A stretch of DNA of 64,000 nt, taken from an uncultured SAR86 cluster bacterium (GTDB lineage Bacteria; Pseudomonadota; Gammaproteobacteria; Magnimaribacterales; AG-339-G14). Shown in pieces: positions 28,782 to 37,514 of this stretch. The stretch is taken from NCBI GenBank assembly GCA_902625415.1, contig CACOBG010000004.1:84362-148361 (forward strand), read 5' to 3'. Made by a program: the position numbers and the translations under genes. The notes under the pieces were generated by a model. It did no database searches, was not told the origin of the DNA, and was given only the letters and a program-made list of their open reading frames with translations. How positions within the stretch are numbered: the stretch's first letter is position 1; each line of letters starts with the position of its first letter.

Positions 28782-29767
28782 TAAATAATTGTAGGCTCTT
28801 CTTCCAACCTAATATTGTATTTATTCGAAACTATAGTCTTTACTTTATTCTTTAGCTTTAAGATTGAATTTGGTGATTTATCTTCATTAATTAACACTAG
28901 AGAATGTTTGTTTGAGACTCGTGCTTTATTAAATCGCATTCCTTTAAGATTACACCTTTCAATGAGCCATGCAGCTGAAATTTTTATTAATGAATCATGT
29001 TTATAAAATTTTAAATCAGCTTCTTTAGAAATAAGTATTTTTAAATCTTTTTTCTTGATCAATGGATTTTTAAAGAAACTCCCCACATTTGGTCTTGTCA
29101 TATAATTTTCTAATTTCTTGTTACGAATTTTCAAAATACTTTTTCTTAAATCTGAGGCTTTCTTAAACCTATAAACTTTTAAATCTTGATATGAATTATT
29201 TGCAATAAATTTATTTTTTAATTTAAAAAAGATATTTTTAATAAACAAATGTTTATTTTTTTTAAAAAGTGAATCTCTATAACCAAAATTACAATTCATA
29301 TTATTTAGAATTTCAACATTTCCCGTCTTAAAGTTAAAAACTTCAATGTGTTCTATGTAATCGGAAATTTCTTCTCCGTAAGCGCCAATATTTTGAATTG
29401 GGCCTGCTCCGACAGTTCCTGGTATACCAGATAAATTTTCTAAACCATATAGAGAATTTTTAATACAAAATGTCACAAATCTATCCCAATTGTAACCACT
29501 AGAAATCTTTACTTTATTTTTATAAATCTTTTTTTCTTTTTTAAATAAATTTTTGATGATGAGCCCTACATAGGGTTTTGTAAAAACAACATTAGTTCCC
29601 TCCCCTAATATTAGGAATTTAATTTTATTTTTCTTTATAAATCGAAAAGCTTCTCCTATGTCAGAATCTGTTTTGCACTCTATGTAGTATTTTGCATTTA
29701 CAGCTATCTGAAGAGAATTAAACTCACTAAGATCTTTATTTGTAACTATCATCTTTTGCAATTTCAT
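28781..29767 (-). CDS. murB: UDP-N-acetylenolpyruvoylglucosamine reductase
   Basis: Reduces UDP-GlcNAc-enolpyruvate to UDP-MurNAc, an early peptidoglycan step. The 328-residue flavoprotein shows the FAD domain (LGEGTNVVF and LSGIPGTVGAGPIQNIGAYG) and the catalytic Ser in RPNVGSFFKNP. GMRFNKARVSNKHSLVLIN matches the C-terminal substrate domain. It is notably Lys- and Asn-rich, in line with very AT-rich codons here. It overlaps kdsB by 32 bases; an internal ATG fifteen bases downstream is an alternative start. Confidence 0.95.
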   Translation of the reverse strand: MKLQKMIVTNKDLSEFNSLQIAVNAKYYIECKTDSDIGEAFRFIKKNKIKFLILGEGTNVVFTKPYVGLIIKNLFKKEKKIYKNKVKISSGYNWDRFVTFCIKNSLYGLENLSGIPGTVGAGPIQNIGAYGEEISDYIEHIEVFNFKTGNVEILNNMNCNFGYRDSLFKKNKHLFIKNIFFKLKNKFIANNSYQDLKVYRFKKASDLRKSILKIRNKKLENYMTRPNVGSFFKNPLIKKKDLKILISKEADLKFYKHDSLIKISAAWLIERCNLKGMRFNKARVSNKHSLVLINEDKSPNSILKLKNKVKTIVSNKYNIRLEEEPTII

Positions 29768-30449
29768 TAGCTTTTTTTAGATCGTCTTCTGTATCTACTC
29801 CCAAATGAATTTTTGATACCGACTTGATTGCATTTATCTTAATTCCATTATCTAAGGCTCTAAACTGTTCAAGCTTAAATTTCTTTTCATTATCGCTAGG
29901 CTTCCAAGATACAAACCTTTTTAAAGTCATATATTTGAATGCATAAACTCCTTGGTGAATGAATATATTATTCTCAAGGGATGTTTTTCTATAAAAATTT
30001 GTTGCAATTCCATTATTAACTAATATCTTTACTTTATTTAAATCTTCTAATTCTTCTGAAGATTTAAGTTCGCTGTAAAGCGTTGCCATCTCAATTTTAT
30101 CTTTGGAAACCAAATCAAAAAGATTATTTATATCATTTGGATTAATAAAAGGTTCGTCGCCTTGAACATTAATGATTACATCATTGTTTCTCAAGCCAAT
30201 CTTTGAAACAGCTTCATTCACTCTATCAGTGCCAGAAAGATGACTCGAAGAAGTCATTACTACATTATCCTTTGAAAATAAGTCATAAATTTTCTTTGAA
30301 TCTGTAGCTACTTGAACTATATCTGCTGATGTTTGCAATCCAGCTCCAAAAGTCCATTTAATCATCGGCTTGTCCAATATCAACCTCAAGGGCTTCTCAG
30401 GCAATCTTTCAGATTGAATTCTTGCAGGAATTATGACAATTTTTTTCAA
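29736..30449 (-). CDS. kdsB: 3-deoxy-manno-octulosonate cytidylyltransferase
   Basis: Activates KDO with CTP to CMP-KDO for the lipopolysaccharide core. The 237-residue protein starts MKKIVIIPARIQSERLPEKPL (nucleotide-binding Arg-rich loop) and contains ATDSKKI and VINVQGDEPFINP, the Mg2+/CTP-site motif of the family, plus HQGVYAFKYMTLKRF. It overlaps the msbA-lpxK stop by 4 bases (ATGA) and murB by 32, so the envelope genes are translationally chained. Confidence 0.96.
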   Translation of the reverse strand: MKKIVIIPARIQSERLPEKPLRLILDKPMIKWTFGAGLQTSADIVQVATDSKKIYDLFSKDNVVMTSSSHLSGTDRVNEAVSKIGLRNNDVIINVQGDEPFINPNDINNLFDLVSKDKIEMATLYSELKSSEELEDLNKVKILVNNGIATNFYRKTSLENNIFIHQGVYAFKYMTLKRFVSWKPSDNEKKFKLEQFRALDNGIKINAIKSVSKIHLGVDTEDDLKKANEIAKDDSYK

Positions 30450-33211
30450 ATTATTTTTTTAAACAAATCAGTTTTAAAATCTTCATTAATGACAGGTTCA
30501 ATTTTCAAATACCAACAATTAGGATTTTTTAAAAACTTACATTTAATCGCATCCTTTTCTGTCATTACGATGGGCAAATCATTCATCTCAAAGAAATCTG
30601 TATCTATGAATTCATGATGATCAGGAAATACTTTTTCAACTACTTGAAAATCAAGACTTCTCAAAAGAGAAAAGAAACTACTGGGATTTCCAATACCAGC
30701 AATCCCATAAACAATTCTATCCTTGCTCCAATCATTTACATCAATTGACTCTTGAGTAACTAAGTTAACCCAAGATATAGGTTTGTAGGTCATCAAAAAA
30801 TTATTACCTTTGGATTCAGCCTCCTTCGAATAAAAAGTATTGGTATTAATAACAAAATCGACCTGATCTAACTTTTTAATTGGTTCTCTTAGGGGACCGG
30901 CAGGAAGCAAAAGATTATTACCAAATTTCCTCATTCCATCAATCATGGCAATTTCTATGTCTCTTCCTAGTTTAAAGTGTTGAAGACCATCATCGCTTAT
31001 TAAAACGTTGCATTGTCTGTTTTGTATTAAATACTTTGCAGCTCTCACTCTATTGGTTCCTACCACCACTGGACAATTCGTATTATTAAAGATGATCAAT
31101 GGCTCATCTCCCACATCACTAGGATTTGATGATTGAGTAATTAATACTGGATTGTTATTAGCTGTACTCTTATACCCTCTTGAAACAATACCAGGGTACA
31201 AACCTTCTTTTTTTAGTTCATTGGCAAGCCAAATAACTAAAGGAGTTTTTCCTGTGCCTCCAACTGTAAGATTCCCAATCACAATTGTCTTAAAATCAGG
31301 CTTCCATGATGAAGCTAAGTCTCTTTTTCGAAGAAATTTAAATAAAAACCTATAAATCCAAGATAATGGCAACAGGATTTTTATCCAATTTTTATTTTCG
31401 TACCAGGCTTCTTCGATAAAGTTGCTAGTCTTTTGTTCTGATAAAGCAAATTGAGATTTTAGAACAGGAAGTTTTTTCTTAACTGGCTCAACTTCGTCTT
31501 TAAATTGATTCCTATAAAGTTCAAAATAAGCTTTTTCTAAGCTCATTAAATCATTATGAGTACCGCTTTCTACAATTTTACCATCCTTTAAAACAATAAT
31601 TTTTTCAGCATTCTCCACAGTAGAAAGCCTGTGAGCGATAACGATAGTAGTCTTACCAATTTTCAAGTTATCTATTGCTTGTTGAATTTGATTTTCTGAT
31701 TCTGAATCCAATGCTGAAGTTGCTTCATCTAAAATGATAATCGGCGCATCTTTTAATAAAGCTCTAGCAATTGCAATCCTTTGTTTTTGGCCACCAGAAA
31801 GCAGAGTTCCATCATCACCCACAACCGTTTCATACCCATTTGGCAGGCTCTCTATAAACTGATGTGCATTTGCATTTCTTGCTGCTTCAAAAATTTCTTC
31901 ATCAGACGCCGTCGGTTTGGCATAGCTAATATTATTCTTAATCGAATCATTAAATAAGACGGTATTTTGACTCACTGTTGAAATTAAAGCCCTAAGATTA
32001 TCAAGTTTTATTTCCTTTATATTGCAACCATCTATTTCAATTCGTCCTTCTAAAATTTCGTAAAATCTAGGTATAAGATTCACGATTGTACTTTTTCCTG
32101 AACCTGATTGACCAACAATAGCTAAGGTATTCCCTTTTGAGATTGCAAAAGAAACATCGTCAAGAATCTTTTCGTTGTCACCATAGGAAAAGTTAACATT
32201 TTCAAAAGAAATATCTCCCTTAACTTCGGATATTTCTTTAGTGCCGTCATCTATTTCGGGTTTTACATCCATTTGATTGAAAATTACCTCTGCAGCTGCG
32301 AGACCCTTTTGAATCATTGAATTTGTCATTGAGAGCTGTCTGATCGGTCTTGGTAACATTGCCGCTGCACCAAAAAAAGCAATAAATGTTCCAGGAGACA
32401 TTCTTTCAAAAAAAGAAGAATCCAATGCAACCCAAGTAATAATTGCCAATGCTATAGCTAAAAATATTTGAATTATCGGAGATTGTAGTGAATTTGTTGT
32501 TTCTAATTTTAAATTCTGGATCTTATTATTTGAATTTACTGAGTTAAATTTATCGATTTCACTTTTTTGTTGACCAAATATTTTAACTTCCTTGTTGGCA
32601 TTAATTGATTCGGAACTTACTTGAGTAACATCCCCCATAGAGTTTTGAATTCTTGTACTTACTCTTTTCATTCTCTTGCCTGCGACGGAGACAACTAAAA
32701 GAATAAATGGCGATGCAAGAAATAATAAAGCCGTAAGTTGCCAATTAAGATAAATTAAATAACCAAGTAATCCCAAAACGATAAGGCCTTCTCTTACTAA
32801 AATTGTTATTGCGGCTGTACCCGCTTCGTTAATTTGTGCAACGTTAAAGGTAATTCTAGAAAGTAGATGACCGCTATTATTAGAATCATAAAAACTAGAT
32901 GGCAGATAAATTAAAGACTTAAACAAATCTTTTCTTAAATCAAAAACTAATCTAGTTGAGACAAGTGCCATAAAAAAATTTCCAACAAAATAACCTACAC
33001 CTCTACCAAATGCCAAAATAAATAAAAGGATTGGCAGATAGAGATTTAAAGATGAATCGGGCTTAGAGATATAATCAACAATTTGTCTAAACCAGTCAGC
33101 AATTCCAACTTGAGATATAGCAAAAAGAAAGTAACCCAAGGAACTTAAAACAAAGAATCCTAAATTTGGAAGGACATAAGCTAGAATCCTTGAATAGGGG
33201 CTCATTTTCAT
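30446..33211 (-). CDS. msbA-lpxK: fusion of lipid A flippase MsbA and tetraacyldisaccharide 4'-kinase LpxK
   Basis: One 921-residue open frame encodes two proteins that are separate elsewhere. Residues 1-570 are MsbA: a six-helix exporter domain, Walker A GQSGSGKS (367-374), LSGGQKQR (471-478), ILDEATSALD (493-502) and AHRLST. Residues about 600-921 are LpxK: membrane-proximal ILLPLSWIYRFLFKFLR (612-628), Walker A region GNLTVGGTGKTP (646-657) and ISDDGLQHFKLGRD (738-751). The two halves match full lengths (E. coli 582 and 328). The linker (570-600) contains no ATG, GTG or TTG in frame; the only internal candidate is a TTG/CTG at 613-614, which lacks a ribosome-binding site. LpxK phosphorylates lipid A and MsbA flips it, so the fusion joins consecutive steps. 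Confidence 0.93.
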   Translation of the reverse strand: MKMSPYSRILAYVLPNLGFFVLSSLGYFLFAISQVGIADWFRQIVDYISKPDSSLNLYLPILLFILAFGRGVGYFVGNFFMALVSTRLVFDLRKDLFKSLIYLPSSFYDSNNSGHLLSRITFNVAQINEAGTAAITILVREGLIVLGLLGYLIYLNWQLTALLFLASPFILLVVSVAGKRMKRVSTRIQNSMGDVTQVSSESINANKEVKIFGQQKSEIDKFNSVNSNNKIQNLKLETTNSLQSPIIQIFLAIALAIITWVALDSSFFERMSPGTFIAFFGAAAMLPRPIRQLSMTNSMIQKGLAAAEVIFNQMDVKPEIDDGTKEISEVKGDISFENVNFSYGDNEKILDDVSFAISKGNTLAIVGQSGSGKSTIVNLIPRFYEILEGRIEIDGCNIKEIKLDNLRALISTVSQNTVLFNDSIKNNISYAKPTASDEEIFEAARNANAHQFIESLPNGYETVVGDDGTLLSGGQKQRIAIARALLKDAPIIILDEATSALDSESENQIQQAIDNLKIGKTTIVIAHRLSTVENAEKIIVLKDGKIVESGTHNDLMSLEKAYFELYRNQFKDEVEPVKKKLPVLKSQFALSEQKTSNFIEEAWYENKNWIKILLPLSWIYRFLFKFLRKRDLASSWKPDFKTIVIGNLTVGGTGKTPLVIWLANELKKEGLYPGIVSRGYKSTANNNPVLITQSSNPSDVGDEPLIIFNNTNCPVVVGTNRVRAAKYLIQNRQCNVLISDDGLQHFKLGRDIEIAMIDGMRKFGNNLLLPAGPLREPIKKLDQVDFVINTNTFYSKEAESKGNNFLMTYKPISWVNLVTQESIDVNDWSKDRIVYGIAGIGNPSSFFSLLRSLDFQVVEKVFPDHHEFIDTDFFEMNDLPIVMTEKDAIKCKFLKNPNCWYLKIEPVINEDFKTDLFKKII

Positions 33212-33223
33212 TGAAAGCTTATT

Positions 33224-33892
33224 TTAAACGAAAACGCCCGAATCCATGGTAAGAATTTTATCGCTAAAATTTCTAAACTCAGGATCATGAGTAGCAACTA
33301 TTATTGAAGATTTGAACTCATCGGCTAATTGATTTAAATAACTTATTACTTCTTTGGAGGTATCTTTGTCTAAGTTTCCAGTTGGTTCATCTAAAAAGAT
33401 AAGATCAGGTTTGTTGATTAGAGCTCTCGCCATTGCAACTCTTTGCTTTTCTCCTCCCGACAGCTGGCTGGGAAAATGATTTAATCTTTCAGACAAACCA
33501 AATTTATCAAGAATATCAGAAGCTTTTTCCAAAGATCTTTTTTTATTCTCTCCTAAGATCATTGATCCTAATGCAACATTTTCAATGGAAGTAAATTCTT
33601 TCAGTAAGTGGTGAAATTGATATACAAAACCCATACTCTCTTTCCTCAATTGGGTTAGCTGTTTATGTTGATTATCGTACTTATAATTTTTATAAGAAAT
33701 TTCACCATCAGAAAAAGTATCCAAACCACTCAGTAAATTAAGTAACGTGGACTTTCCAGAACCTGATCTTCCATAAATTACTATTTTTTCATTTTCTTGA
33801 ATAGAAAAATCTATATTGTTTACAGCTTTAATTTCTTCATTACCCTCTTTAAAAAATTTGGATAAACTTTTTGCTTCCAATAAATTATTCAT
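33224..33892 (-). CDS. lolD: lipoprotein-releasing ABC transporter ATPase LolD
   Basis: ATPase that powers extraction of outer-membrane lipoproteins from the inner membrane. The 222 residues carry Walker A GRSGSGKS, the MacB/LolD-type sequence YQFHHLLKEFTSIENV, signature LSGGEKQRVAMARAL and Walker B LIFLDEPTGNLD. It overlaps the permease gene by 8 bases and precedes the msbA-lpxK fusion by 12. The periplasmic carrier lolA is 20 kb away in this window, next to ftsK. Confidence 0.95.
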   Translation of the reverse strand: MNNLLEAKSLSKFFKEGNEEIKAVNNIDFSIQENEKIVIYGRSGSGKSTLLNLLSGLDTFSDGEISYKNYKYDNQHKQLTQLRKESMGFVYQFHHLLKEFTSIENVALGSMILGENKKRSLEKASDILDKFGLSERLNHFPSQLSGGEKQRVAMARALINKPDLIFLDEPTGNLDKDTSKEVISYLNQLADEFKSSIIVATHDPEFRNFSDKILTMDSGVFV

Positions 33893-35132
33893 TTCTTAAA
33901 ATTTCAATTGGATGGAGCTTACTAGCAGTTCTAGCTGGGAAAATTACTGAAAGTATTGTAATAAGTAAACTTACTGCCGTGATTATCAAAACTGTATTTA
34001 GACGGATATCATATGGAAAGTAAGATATAAAATAAGTACCAAAGTATTCCATCAATGAAGAAAGTTGAGCCTCAAAAATTGAAGATCCAATTAGAAAAGT
34101 AATAGTTAATCCAAATATCAAACCTAAAAACGTTCCAATGAAAGCAATCAAAGCACCTAAATATAAAAATATTTTAAAAATTTCATTACTGCCCATACCC
34201 ATAGTTTGAAGAATGGCAATTGCCCCTCTTTTTTCGTTAATCATCGTCATGAGCATAGAAACTATATTGAATGCTGCAACGACAATTATTAATGTCAGTA
34301 ATAAAAAGACCAAACTCTTTTCCATCATGATTGCTTCAAACAAAGGACCGTATGTATAAGACCAATCTTCCGCATTAAGTAAGACTTTTGAATTTTTTTC
34401 TGCAAATATCAATGATTGCCAAACCAAATAAGGAGCTTCAAATAAATCATCAAACTTCAATCGAAACCCATGTACTTGATTTTTTAAACCAGTAAGAATG
34501 GATGCATTTTCAAGAGAAATGTAAGCTAAAGTCTCATCGATATCTTTAGAACCTATATTGAAAATACCGGAAATGTTAAAAACTTTTGATCTAGGAAAAT
34601 ATCCGGCAAATGATGAGCTAGTATCAGGTAGCATTAAAGAAATTTTGTCGCCTACATCGACATTTAATTTTCTTGCAAGCAGTCTTCCTATTACAATATT
34701 GTTATCTGTTTGAATTTTTTCAAAATTTCCAGTCTGCATAAATTCATGAATGACTGAAACGGATTTGTCTTTAGAAGCAATAACACCATTAACCAATACT
34801 CCAGCAACAGCAGATTTACTTTTTATAAGGGCCTCAGTTTCAATATAAGGAGAGATACCTCTTATATTGATATCGTCTCTTAAATTAATTTCTACACTCT
34901 TCCAATCATCTATTGGATTTAAGCCATAAATAGAAGCATGTGGAATAACATTTAAAACTCTGTCTTTTAGTTCTTGCTCAAAGCCATTCATGACAGATGA
35001 AACAATAATTAATACTGCAACACCGAGCGATGTAGAAATAAATGCAAGTGCAGAGATGAAAGAGAGAAAGCCAGACTTTCTCCCTTTCAAATATCTCAAA
35101 GCTATATAAAAAGACGTATAGTTTTGAGACAT
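33885..35132 (-). CDS. lipoprotein-releasing permease, LolC/LolE family
   Basis: Inner-membrane permease of the Lol exporter: 415 residues with an N-terminal helix (about 22-48), a large periplasmic domain, and three C-terminal helices, ending in FPARTASKLHPIEILRNE, the family hallmark. E. coli has two such genes, lolC and lolE, flanking lolD; only one is present here. Organisms with one hybrid permease (LolF) work with a homodimer. That is the likely situation, unless a second copy lies elsewhere in the genome. Confidence 0.92.
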   Translation of the reverse strand: MSQNYTSFYIALRYLKGRKSGFLSFISALAFISTSLGVAVLIIVSSVMNGFEQELKDRVLNVIPHASIYGLNPIDDWKSVEINLRDDINIRGISPYIETEALIKSKSAVAGVLVNGVIASKDKSVSVIHEFMQTGNFEKIQTDNNIVIGRLLARKLNVDVGDKISLMLPDTSSSFAGYFPRSKVFNISGIFNIGSKDIDETLAYISLENASILTGLKNQVHGFRLKFDDLFEAPYLVWQSLIFAEKNSKVLLNAEDWSYTYGPLFEAIMMEKSLVFLLLTLIIVVAAFNIVSMLMTMINEKRGAIAILQTMGMGSNEIFKIFLYLGALIAFIGTFLGLIFGLTITFLIGSSIFEAQLSSLMEYFGTYFISYFPYDIRLNTVLIITAVSLLITILSVIFPARTASKLHPIEILRNE

Positions 35133-35148
35133 TTTTTAAGTTTCAAAA

Positions 35149-36600
35149 CTATTTTTTAATTTGATTCTTCATGGATTCAAACATTTTGCCTTTATAAGGA
35201 GGCATCATTTGAGCCATAAGATCTGCTGAAAATTGTTTATAAACTGCTTTGGCATGACTGAATTCTTTAAACCCATCGTGACCATGATATGAACCTGTTC
35301 CGCTGGGACCAACTCCTCCAAAAGGAAGCTCTTCTTGCCCAATGTGCCAGATAACATCATTTAAAGTAACTCCACCGGAAGTAGTATTATTAAGAACTTT
35401 CTTTTCCTTATTTTTATCCTTACTAAAAAGGTAAAGTCCTAAAGGTCTATCTTTGGAGTTGACGTAATTTACTGTCTCGTCAAAGTCTTCATATTCTTTG
35501 ACAGGTAATACCGGGCCGAAAATTTCTTCCTGCATAATTTTCATTTCCTCAGTCGGATTTAAAACCAATGTAGGAGGAATTTTATGCAGCTCCTGTTGTT
35601 CAAAATCTTCATCTGCAGGATTTATTTGGATGACTTCTGCCCCTTTATCTTTTGCATCTGAAACCAGTTCATTGATTCTTTCATAATGCCTTTCATTAAT
35701 TACTGAGGTATAGTCTTCGTTATACTTTAGGTCTGCAAACATTTCGCTTACTGCTTCATTTGAAGCCTTTGCAAATTCTTCACTTTTACCTTTAGGCAGC
35801 ATCAAATAATCAGGAGCTAAACAAATTTGTCCAGCATTCATAGTTTTTCCTCGCATAACTTTCTTGGCAACTTCTGATAAATCTGCATTTTCATCAACAA
35901 TAACTGGAGATTTACCGCCAAGTTCTAAAGTTACTGGAACTAGGTTATCGGAAGCAGCTTTCATGACTTTTTTACCTATTTGTGTTCCGCCGGTGAAAAG
36001 CAAGTGATCAAATGGAAGAGCACTAAAAGCAGCACCGACTTCAGCATCTCCAGTAAATACAGCAGCCTCAGATTTATCAAAATAAGCTTCGAACATTTTT
36101 TTGGTGACATCGCTTGTTGCTGGAGTCAACTCAGAAGGTTTAATCATGGCTCTGTTTCCAGCAGCAAAGATTCCTCCCAAAGGAGCCAAAATTAAATTAA
36201 CTGGAAAGTTCCAAGGACTTATTACGCCAACTGTGCCCAAGGGTTGATACTTAATATAAGATTTTGAACCCAAAAAACTCATTAACATTCTAATAAAAAA
36301 TGGTCTATCAACATTTGATGGTCTTTTTTCATCCTTTGTCCACTTATCTACATTTTTTATAGCATGTTCTAAAACACCTATGGTTGACGCTATTTCCGTT
36401 AAAAAACTTGATTTTGGATCTCTGTTACCGAAATCTTTTTGAAGAGCATCAATTATCTCATCGCTGTATTCTTTGATCATCTGAATGCAACGATTTAATC
36501 GATCTTTTCTAAGTTCTATGCTTGCAGGACCTTCTTCAATATGAAGCTTTTTTTGCAGCTTCAGAACACTTTCCATTTCTTGTAATGTTTCTGTACTCAT
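35149..36600 (-). CDS. aldehyde dehydrogenase, coniferyl-aldehyde dehydrogenase-like
   Basis: 483-residue NAD(P)-dependent aldehyde dehydrogenase. Active-site features seen: GVISPWNFPVNL, Glu in VTLELGGKSPVIVDE, and catalytic Cys in NAGQICLAPDY. The CLAPDY variant and the N-terminal layout resemble coniferyl aldehyde dehydrogenases (CalB) more than betaine or succinate-semialdehyde types. The true substrate cannot be read from sequence; long-chain aldehydes are another option. It is the last gene of the trpS-unknown-MFS-SDR-ALDH minus-strand run. Confidence 0.88.
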   Translation of the reverse strand: MSTETLQEMESVLKLQKKLHIEEGPASIELRKDRLNRCIQMIKEYSDEIIDALQKDFGNRDPKSSFLTEIASTIGVLEHAIKNVDKWTKDEKRPSNVDRPFFIRMLMSFLGSKSYIKYQPLGTVGVISPWNFPVNLILAPLGGIFAAGNRAMIKPSELTPATSDVTKKMFEAYFDKSEAAVFTGDAEVGAAFSALPFDHLLFTGGTQIGKKVMKAASDNLVPVTLELGGKSPVIVDENADLSEVAKKVMRGKTMNAGQICLAPDYLMLPKGKSEEFAKASNEAVSEMFADLKYNEDYTSVINERHYERINELVSDAKDKGAEVIQINPADEDFEQQELHKIPPTLVLNPTEEMKIMQEEIFGPVLPVKEYEDFDETVNYVNSKDRPLGLYLFSKDKNKEKKVLNNTTSGGVTLNDVIWHIGQEELPFGGVGPSGTGSYHGHDGFKEFSHAKAVYKQFSADLMAQMMPPYKGKMFESMKNQIKK

Positions 36601-36620
36601 AATATTTTCTCCCTTTTTAA

Positions 36621-37514
36621 TTAAACTGATCTTTGTTTTTTATCTTTCTCGTTAGATTTTTTAATTGTATTTCTAATGTTATCCCAATCTTCATCTGAAA
36701 GGCTATTCAGATTAGCAAAAGTTCCAGAAGAAGATAAATATTGAGCTCCGTCAATTGCTATAGTCTGTCCTGTTAGGTATTCACAACCATCAGCCATTAA
36801 AAACGTAGCAAGATTACCAAGTTCTTCCATTTCTCCAGCTCTCTGCAGAGGAATATTCATATACTGTCCCGTAACTTTTTCATCTTTTTTACTATCTCCG
36901 GTTTGGGGCATTAATCTTGACCAAGCTCCCTCTGTAGGAAAAGGACCAGGGGCAATTGCATTCAATCTGATTCCATATTGACCCCATTCCACTGCTAAAG
37001 ACTTTGTCATGGCGTTTATCCCCGATTTAGACATTGCCGATGGTATTACAAATGGAGAACCAGTCCATACCCAAGTAGCAAGAATTGAAACAATACTTCC
37101 TTTTTGTTTATTTTCAATCCATCTTTTTCCAACTGCATTTGTAATATAGAAAGTTCCGTGAAAAACAATACTTGCGATCGCATTGAATCCATTTGGAGAT
37201 AAATCTTTTGTTCTACTTATAAAGTTACCAGCAGCATTATTAATTAAGCCTGTTAAAGGTTTCTCAGCAAATAGTTCCTCTACAGATGATTCAATTGCAA
37301 GAGAGTCTCTTATATCTAGGGCAAAACAAGAAATATCCCCCCCAGTTTCATCAGTTAATTCTTTTACCGTATCCTCTAAAACTGATTCTCTTCTTCCGCA
37401 GATAATCACTTCTGATCCATGTTTTAAAAAATGCCTAGACATTTCTTTTCCCAATCCAGAACCTCCACCAGTTACAAGAATTCTCTGTCCTTTTAATGCG
37501 TCTTTACTAAACAT
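36621..37514 (-). CDS. short-chain dehydrogenase, 2,4-dienoyl-CoA reductase-like
   Basis: 297-residue SDR with Rossmann motif VTGGGSGLGKEM, NNAAGNF and the NAG-type core. The usual YxxxK catalytic pair is altered: the Lys is in SAMSKSGINAMTKSLAVEW but the Tyr position is Ser. This pattern, with AVEWGQYGIRLNAIAPGPFPTEGAWSRL, is typical of 2,4-dienoyl-CoA reductase-like SDRs, which use other residues for proton transfer. A role in unsaturated fatty acyl-CoA breakdown is therefore plausible. It overlaps the MFS gene end by 8 bases. Confidence 0.85.
   Translation of the reverse strand: MFSKDALKGQRILVTGGGSGLGKEMSRHFLKHGSEVIICGRRESVLEDTVKELTDETGGDISCFALDIRDSLAIESSVEELFAEKPLTGLINNAAGNFISRTKDLSPNGFNAIASIVFHGTFYITNAVGKRWIENKQKGSIVSILATWVWTGSPFVIPSAMSKSGINAMTKSLAVEWGQYGIRLNAIAPGPFPTEGAWSRLMPQTGDSKKDEKVTGQYMNIPLQRAGEMEELGNLATFLMADGCEYLTGQTIAIDGAQYLSSSGTFANLNSLSDEDWDNIRNTIKKSNEKDKKQRSV

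Noticed and set aside
31414..31504. Separate lpxK gene hidden by a missed start after MsbA
   Set aside because: No ATG, GTG or TTG occurs in frame in the linker; the first alternative (TTG near residue 613) lacks a ribosome-binding site and would cut into LpxK.
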